DNA from: Geminicoccaceae bacterium
Lineage (GTDB): Bacteria; Pseudomonadota; Alphaproteobacteria; Geminicoccales; Geminicoccaceae
Direction of reading: 5' to 3'
NCBI GenBank assembly: GCA_020446285.1
Contig: JAGREZ010000488.1
Coordinates: forward strand, 1,871-8,443
Length of the DNA stretch: 6,573 nt
The first letter of the stretch is position 1. Every line of letters begins with the position of its first letter. A program made the position numbers and the translations under genes. Of the stretch, positions 4,594 to 6,573 are shown piece by piece. The notes under the pieces are model-generated. The model was not told where the DNA came from. It made no database searches and saw nothing but the letters and a program-made list of their open reading frames with translations.

Positions 4594-6291
4594 ATGTCGC
4601 ATGCGCCGGATGGGGTCAGCAGGGAATCGCAGGGCCCGGTGTCGTGGCTTGGTCCCCTTCTCGTTCTCGTCGCCTCGGCGCTCTTCTTCGCCATCAACAT
4701 CAATGACGGCATCGGCCTGCATGACGAGTTCTATCATCTGCTCGCCGCACGCGGGGTTCTGGAGACCGGCGAGCCCAGGATCGCCGAAGGTGCCTATACG
4801 CGGGGGCTCCTGTTTACCCATATCGTCGCCCTTGCCATCGATACCTTCGGCGACAGTCTCGGCGCGGCGCGGCTGCCCTCGGTCATCTTCATGGCGATGA
4901 CCAATGCAGTCCTGTTCGTCTGGATCCGGCGTGCCGCCGGTCCGGTTGCCGCATGGACCACGGTCATCCTCTTCGCGCTCTCGCCCTTTGCCGTGCTCAC
5001 CGCCCAGTATGTGCGCTTCTATGCCCTGCAGACGCTGGCCTTCACGGTCTTCGCATGGCTCGTCTACGAGGCGGCAACGCTTTCACCACCGACGTGGCGG
5101 CGATGGCTCTGCGGCCTGCTGTCGCTGCCCTTCCTGGGTCTTGCCGCCTATCTGCAGCCGACCACCTTCCTCGGTCTCACCGGCGTCGCGGTCTGGGTCT
5201 CCGGCTTCTTCGCCCTTCCCTGGCTCTCCGATCCGGACGTGCCCGCACCATACAAGCGCAATGCCTTCCTGGCCCTTCTGGGAGCGGGCATCGCAGCACT
5301 CGTCACCGGCCTTTCCAGCGGCATTCTCGCCGACGCCTGGCAGGCCTATCGCATGACGCCCTATTTCAACGAACCGGCGCGCAACGATTTCTGGTACTAT
5401 CATCTCTGGTACACGCTCTTCTATCCGAGCCTCTGGCCGGCCATCGGCATCCTGTCGCTGATCGCCATCGCCGGGCGGCCCCGGATCGCCGGCTTCGCGG
5501 TCACCGTCTTCGCCATCTCCTTCATTCTCAATTCCCTCGCCGGCTCCAAGGAGCTGCGCTACATCGCCTACGCCCAGGCCTTCATGTTCGTGATCGCCGG
5601 CATTGCCTTCGCCGTGGTCCTGCCGGGGCTCATGGCCTTCTTCCGCGGACTCCTGCAAAGACTCGTCCCGGTCCTGCCGATGCCGCCGGCCATCGCCTCG
5701 AAACTGGCGACGGCAGCACTGGTCACGGCCCTTCTCGTCCTCCTGCTCGCCAATCCCTTCTGGCTGCGCACGGTCACCCTGCTCGCCGATGTCACCGTTC
5801 CGGGCGAGGATCCCGACACGCAGATGCCGCTTGCCGCCGACATTCTCGGACCCGCGATCGATGCGGCCGATATCGTGATCGCTGCGGAAGAGCTGCAATA
5901 TCTCTACTATTTCGGCCGTTTCGACGTACAGTTCTCGCCGACCAAGTTCGCCGAACTGCCTGAAGGACAGAGACATCCCTTCGGCCGCGACGTGCGCACG
6001 GGCCTGCCGGTGATCGAGGATCTCGACTCGCTCGGCCTTCTGATGGACTGCTATCGCACGGGCATCGTCTCGGCACCCGAGCGGCGCTGGAACAATCGTG
6101 CCAACCTGACGAAGGAGGCGACCGGCTTCATCATCGAACATGCCGAGCCGCTGGCACTTCCCGGGGCGAGCCATGTCCGCGCCTATCGCTGGGACCACGG
6201 ACCCGACTGGGCGCCGGACGGACGCTGTTCGGCACTCGGGGAGCTGGGCCTGCCGCCTGCAGGGGTGGACAAGGGGGGAGACGCGTCTTGA
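4594..6291 (+). CDS. Polytopic GT-C glycosyltransferase, PMT_2 / ArnT-like family (GT39/GT83 type)
   Basis: An inner-membrane glycosyltransferase of 565 residues, likely using a polyprenyl-phosphate sugar donor and acting at the periplasmic face. TM1 is at about residues 18-35, followed by a periplasmic loop with Asp44-Glu45 (LHDEFYH), the acidic pair typical of GT-C catalytic loops. Further membrane segments lie around 72-84, 95-111, 118-136, 143-158, 170-185, 190-210, 224-244, 281-294, 298-314, 326-347 and 370-390. Family-like motifs are LPSVIF, QYVRFYALQTLAF (137-150) and GSKELRYIAYAQ (317-328). A soluble C-terminal domain (about 395-565) follows. The ATG at 4594 is preferred because it begins just before TM1 and has GGAAGAG 9 nt upstream; the open frame extends far upstream but is not protein-like. 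The stop overlaps the start of the next glycosyltransferase, so the two are co-translated. The acceptor (exopolysaccharide, lipid or protein) cannot be read from sequence. Confidence 0.85.
   Translation: MSHAPDGVSRESQGPVSWLGPLLVLVASALFFAININDGIGLHDEFYHLLAARGVLETGEPRIAEGAYTRGLLFTHIVALAIDTFGDSLGAARLPSVIFMAMTNAVLFVWIRRAAGPVAAWTTVILFALSPFAVLTAQYVRFYALQTLAFTVFAWLVYEAATLSPPTWRRWLCGLLSLPFLGLAAYLQPTTFLGLTGVAVWVSGFFALPWLSDPDVPAPYKRNAFLALLGAGIAALVTGLSSGILADAWQAYRMTPYFNEPARNDFWYYHLWYTLFYPSLWPAIGILSLIAIAGRPRIAGFAVTVFAISFILNSLAGSKELRYIAYAQAFMFVIAGIAFAVVLPGLMAFFRGLLQRLVPVLPMPPAIASKLATAALVTALLVLLLANPFWLRTVTLLADVTVPGEDPDTQMPLAADILGPAIDAADIVIAAEELQYLYYFGRFDVQFSPTKFAELPEGQRHPFGRDVRTGLPVIEDLDSLGLLMDCYRTGIVSAPERRWNNRANLTKEATGFIIEHAEPLALPGASHVRAYRWDHGPDWAPDGRCSALGELGLPPAGVDKGGDAS
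6271..6280 (+). promoter_or_regulatory. Strong Shine-Dalgarno that fixes a TTG start
   Basis: AAGGGGGGAG ends 7 nt before TTG at 6288. No ATG or GTG in the right frame lies near, so this site decides the start of the downstream glycosyltransferase. It lies inside the last codons of the upstream gene. Confidence 0.75.
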
Positions 6292-6573
6292 AGGTCTTCG
6301 TTGTCGATCCCTCGCTCTTCTCGCCCACCTATGACGCCCAGTTCTGCGAGGCGCTCGGCGGGCTCGGTCTCGACGTGCGGCTGATCGGCCGCAGGCCGCG
6401 CGGCCACGAGGAGGTGGAGGAACGCGACTTCACCCTCGTGCCGCACTTCTACCGGATCACCGAGAGCCTGCCGGACTTCCTTGCGCCGCTCGCCAGACTC
6501 GGCAAGGGCATCGAGCATGCTTTCGACATGTATCGCCTGGTAGCACTTGCCGAACGCGAGAAGCCGGATGTGA
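6288..6573 (+). CDS. GT-B (GT4-like) glycosyltransferase, N-terminal part, cut by the window end
   Basis: The visible 95 codons read (M)KVFVVDPSLFSPTYDAQF, then CEALGGLGLDVRLIGR, and later PHFYRITESLP and a helical KGIEHAFDMYRLVALAEREKPDV. The opening beta strand, the YD-x-FCEALGGLG helix and the DVRLIGR strand are the first Rossmann unit of a GT-B glycosyltransferase; the PHFYR segment and the EKPDV strand resemble GT4-type enzymes of exopolysaccharide clusters. The start is TTG with a strong ribosome binding site. TTG (6288-6290) overlaps the previous stop TGA (6289-6291), so translation is coupled. The catalytic C-terminal domain lies outside the window, so donor and acceptor cannot be judged. 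The gene is easily missed because it lacks an ATG start. Confidence 0.8.
   Translation, partial: MKVFVVDPSLFSPTYDAQFCEALGGLGLDVRLIGRRPRGHEEVEERDFTLVPHFYRITESLPDFLAPLARLGKGIEHAFDMYRLVALAEREKPDV

Noticed and set aside
4953..6198. Long open frames overlapping the glycosyltransferase on both strands (4953-5963 plus, 5083-6198 minus)
   Set aside because: Both are shadows in high-GC DNA: Arg/His/Asp-rich, with no membrane segments or domains, while the overlapping frame is an obvious membrane glycosyltransferase.

Overview
The window is high-GC DNA with strong codon bias, typical of an alphaproteobacterium (perhaps Rhodospirillales- or Rhodobacterales-like; inferred from base composition and from the type of CsgG fusion and glycosyltransferases, not from a marker gene). 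I see no RNA genes, insertion sequences, CRISPR arrays or tRNAs.

Layout. (1) 2-304 (-): a small exported protein of unknown function. Divergent from it is 417-1208 (+), a secreted beta-solenoid protein of the DUF2807 / 'GIN' type. (2) 4098-1253 (-): a co-directional three-gene cluster that looks like a minimal, divergent curli-type (functional amyloid) system. In transcription order it has a secreted protein built of six tandem 36-residue repeats (3358-4098), a 110-residue secreted protein with two cysteines (2921-3253), and a CsgG-family outer-membrane secretion lipoprotein fused to a peptidoglycan-binding-like domain and a DUF4384-like domain (1253-2782). (3) 4099-4593: a 495-bp gene-free spacer with two CRP-like palindromes 30 bp apart and further palindromes. 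(4) 4594-6573 (+): a polytopic GT-C (PMT_2/ArnT-like) glycosyltransferase, translationally coupled to the N-terminal part of a GT-B glycosyltransferase that starts with TTG and runs off the window.

How the parts may work together (inference). The repeat protein would be the main fibre subunit, exported by Sec and carried across the outer membrane by the CsgG-like pore; the 110-residue protein is a candidate minor subunit, nucleator or accessory factor. A strong hairpin followed by six U residues lies between the main-subunit gene and the two downstream genes. It would give much more subunit mRNA than export-machinery mRNA, with the rest made by read-through. The twin CRP-like sites about 100 and 130 bp upstream of the subunit gene would tie expression to a CRP/FNR-family regulator. 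Divergently placed polysaccharide-type glycosyltransferases suggest that a protein fibre and a glycan are made from one biofilm or attachment locus. No CsgD, CsgE, CsgF or CsgC/CsgH homologue is recognisable here.
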